Of a stretch of 64,000 bases of DNA, positions 62,639-64,000 are shown piece by piece. Source of the DNA: Streptomyces sp. NBC_01689 (GTDB taxonomy: Bacteria; Actinomycetota; Actinomycetes; Streptomycetales; Streptomycetaceae). The notes beneath the pieces are model-generated. The model saw only the letters and a list, made by a program, of their open reading frames with translations, was not told the origin of the DNA and ran no database searches. The position numbers and the translations under genes were made by a program. Numbering within the stretch: position 1 is the first letter of the stretch; each line of letters begins with the position of its first letter. The DNA is taken from the NCBI RefSeq assembly GCF_036250675.1, contig NZ_CP109592.1:7192001-7256000 (forward strand), given 5' to 3'.

Positions 62639-64000
62639 TGGCCCTTCCCTCCGCCGACCTGGGCGACGGCACCTACCGCAACCCCGTGCTCGACGCGGAC
62701 TGGTCCGACCCCGATCTGCTGTGCGTCGGCGACGACTTCTACCTCACCGCCTCCAGCTTCGGCCGGGTGCCGGGCCTGCCCCTGCTGCACTCCCGCGACC
62801 TGGTCAACTGGACCCTCGTCGGGCACGCCCTGCAACGCCTGGAACCAGTGCGGGAGTTCAGCCGGCCCCAGCACGACTGCGGGGTCTGGGCACCCTCCCT
62901 GCGCCATCACGACGACCGCTTGTGGATCTTCTGGGGCGACCCCGACCGGGGCGTCTTCCAGGTCAACGCCCCCGAGTTCCGCGGACCTTGGACCCGCCCG
63001 CACCTGGTGAAGGAGGGCAAGGGCCTGATCGACGCCTGTCCGCTGTGGGACGAGGAGACCGGCGAGGCGTACCTCGTGCACGCCTGGGCCGCATCCCGTT
63101 CGGGGGTGAAGAACCGGCTCACCGGGCACCGGATGCGGCCCGACGGCACCGGACTGCTCGACGAGGGCGAGGTGATCGTCGACGGGGACCGGATCCCCGG
63201 CTGGTTCACCCTGGAAGGCCCCAAGGCCTACCGGCACGACGGCTGGTTCTGGATCTTCGCGCCCGCGGGGGGAGTCGAGACCGGCTGGCAGGGCGCGTTC
63301 CGCTCGCGCGGCTTCTTCGGTCCGTACGAGGAGCGGGTGGTGCTGGAGCAGGGGGCGACCGGGATCAACGGGCCGCACCAGGGCGGCTGGGTACGCACGG
63401 CGGCCGGGGAGTACTGGTTCGCGCACTTCCAGCACCGGGGCCCGTACGGGAGGGTCGTGCACCTCCAGCCGATGCGCTGGGACGGGCCGGACGGATGGCC
63501 GGTGATCGGCGACGAGGGCACCCCCGTCGCCGTGCACCCAAAGCCCGATCTGCCGCCGCAGCCGCTCTCGGCACCTCCCACCGACGACGACTTCCCGGGC
63601 GGCCGGTTCGGCCGGCAGTGGCAGTGGGCCGCCCATCCGCCCGCCGGTTCCCGGCCCCGCCCGGACCCGGGGGACCCCCGGGCCGGCTGGGCCACCCAGC
63701 ACTCCCGCGACGGGCTGCGGCTGACCTGTGTGAGGACGCCGGACGCGGACGATCTGCGGAGACTGCCGCACGTCCTGACCCAGCGGCTGCCCGGGACCGC
63801 CGTCACCGTCGAGGTGGAGCTGCGGCTCGACAGCGAGGAGCCCGGCGCGCGGGCGGGACTCGCCGTGCTGGGGGACGCGTTCAGCTGGATCGGGCTCCAG
63901 CGCCACCCCGACGGTTCGGTGCGTCTCGTGCACCGGTTCGCCGAGTCCGTCGCGACCGGGGGGCCGGTCCGGTCCGTCGGGCCGTGGGGGAAGGAGCGCG
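62638..64000 (+). CDS. Glycoside hydrolase family 43 protein, 3' end outside the window
   Basis: At least 454 codons are open to the end. The start ATG shares a base with the previous stop. The five-bladed propeller is seen from NPVLDADWSDPDLLCVGDDFYLTASSFGRVPGLPLLHSRDLVNWTLVGH: the general base is in DWSDPD, CGVWAPSLRHH follows, and the acid is in FTLEGPKAYRHDGWFWIFAPAGG. This is the GH43 xylosidase/arabinofuranosidase type. A C-terminal beta-sandwich (from about 315) follows. No signal peptide is visible, so it may act in the cytosol on imported oligosaccharides. Confidence 0.9.
   Translation, partial: MALPSADLGDGTYRNPVLDADWSDPDLLCVGDDFYLTASSFGRVPGLPLLHSRDLVNWTLVGHALQRLEPVREFSRPQHDCGVWAPSLRHHDDRLWIFWGDPDRGVFQVNAPEFRGPWTRPHLVKEGKGLIDACPLWDEETGEAYLVHAWAASRSGVKNRLTGHRMRPDGTGLLDEGEVIVDGDRIPGWFTLEGPKAYRHDGWFWIFAPAGGVETGWQGAFRSRGFFGPYEERVVLEQGATGINGPHQGGWVRTAAGEYWFAHFQHRGPYGRVVHLQPMRWDGPDGWPVIGDEGTPVAVHPKPDLPPQPLSAPPTDDDFPGGRFGRQWQWAAHPPAGSRPRPDPGDPRAGWATQHSRDGLRLTCVRTPDADDLRRLPHVLTQRLPGTAVTVEVELRLDSEEPGARAGLAVLGDAFSWIGLQRHPDGSVRLVHRFAESVATGGPVRSVGPWGKER

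Overview
The window is chromosomal DNA of a Streptomyces or close relative. The GC content is very high with third-position bias, and many genes start at GTG and overlap by 4 bp (ATGA or GTGA). Glucose-6-phosphate isomerase, the tkt-tal-zwf-opcA-pgl set, heme O and heme A synthases and a sufR-led suf operon lie close together, as is typical of streptomycetes. I see no insertion sequence, prophage, CRISPR array or attachment site.

Layout. Positions 1-10611 hold an MFS fragment, pgi, a convergent pentose-phosphate operon (tkt, tal, zwf, opcA, pgl) and ctaB. Positions 10612-15809 hold a small unknown protein, an amidohydrolase, ctaA, an ABC-2 exporter and an aminoglycoside acetyltransferase-like gene. 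Positions 15884-22709 hold the Fe-S assembly operon sufR-sufB-sufD-Rieske-sufC-sufS-sufU-sufT-like, ending in a strong terminator. Positions 22840-31880 hold an SMR efflux/TetR pair, dapD, and small accessory genes: a TPR protein, a HAD-like protein followed by a frameshifted gene, a DapA-like enzyme, a Cys-rich protein and an ArsR/SRPBCC pair. Positions 31892-37206 hold a secreted nuclease, a large hypothetical protein and a Tat-exported PhoX-type phosphatase behind a PHO box.

The outstanding feature is at 37264-39357. It is a Ro60 homologue (TROVE plus vWA domains) preceded by a tandem array of three Y-RNA-like RNA units. Units 1 and 3 each carry a circularly permuted tRNA mimic, in the order T arm, acceptor 3' strand, short loop, acceptor 5' strand, D arm. 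Unit 1 resembles a tRNA with a 4-bp D stem. Unit 3 resembles a class II (Leu-type) tRNA. Unit 2 keeps the closing stem and the upstream block but has no tRNA module. Bacterial Ro/Y RNA pairs with tRNA-like modules are known. An array of three, with two different mimics and one minimal form, deserves study.

The last third (39389-64000) is mainly carbon catabolism. It has ACC deaminase, a DHA2 pump with its TetR, a TerD-domain protein, and a DeoR-controlled ABC importer with a zinc polyol dehydrogenase. It then has a uronate oxidation module (uronate dehydrogenase and 5-dehydro-4-deoxyglucarate dehydratase, plus an unknown third gene), an MFS protein and a DinB-like protein. It ends in a GntR-led sugar-acid/pentose operon: a DapA-family enzyme, an IlvD/Edd dehydratase, two ABC permeases, a Gfo/Idh/MocA oxidoreductase, a PmoA-like protein and a GH43 glycosidase cut by the window end. 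Neither ABC importer encodes its own ATPase, consistent with use of a shared ATPase such as MsiK.
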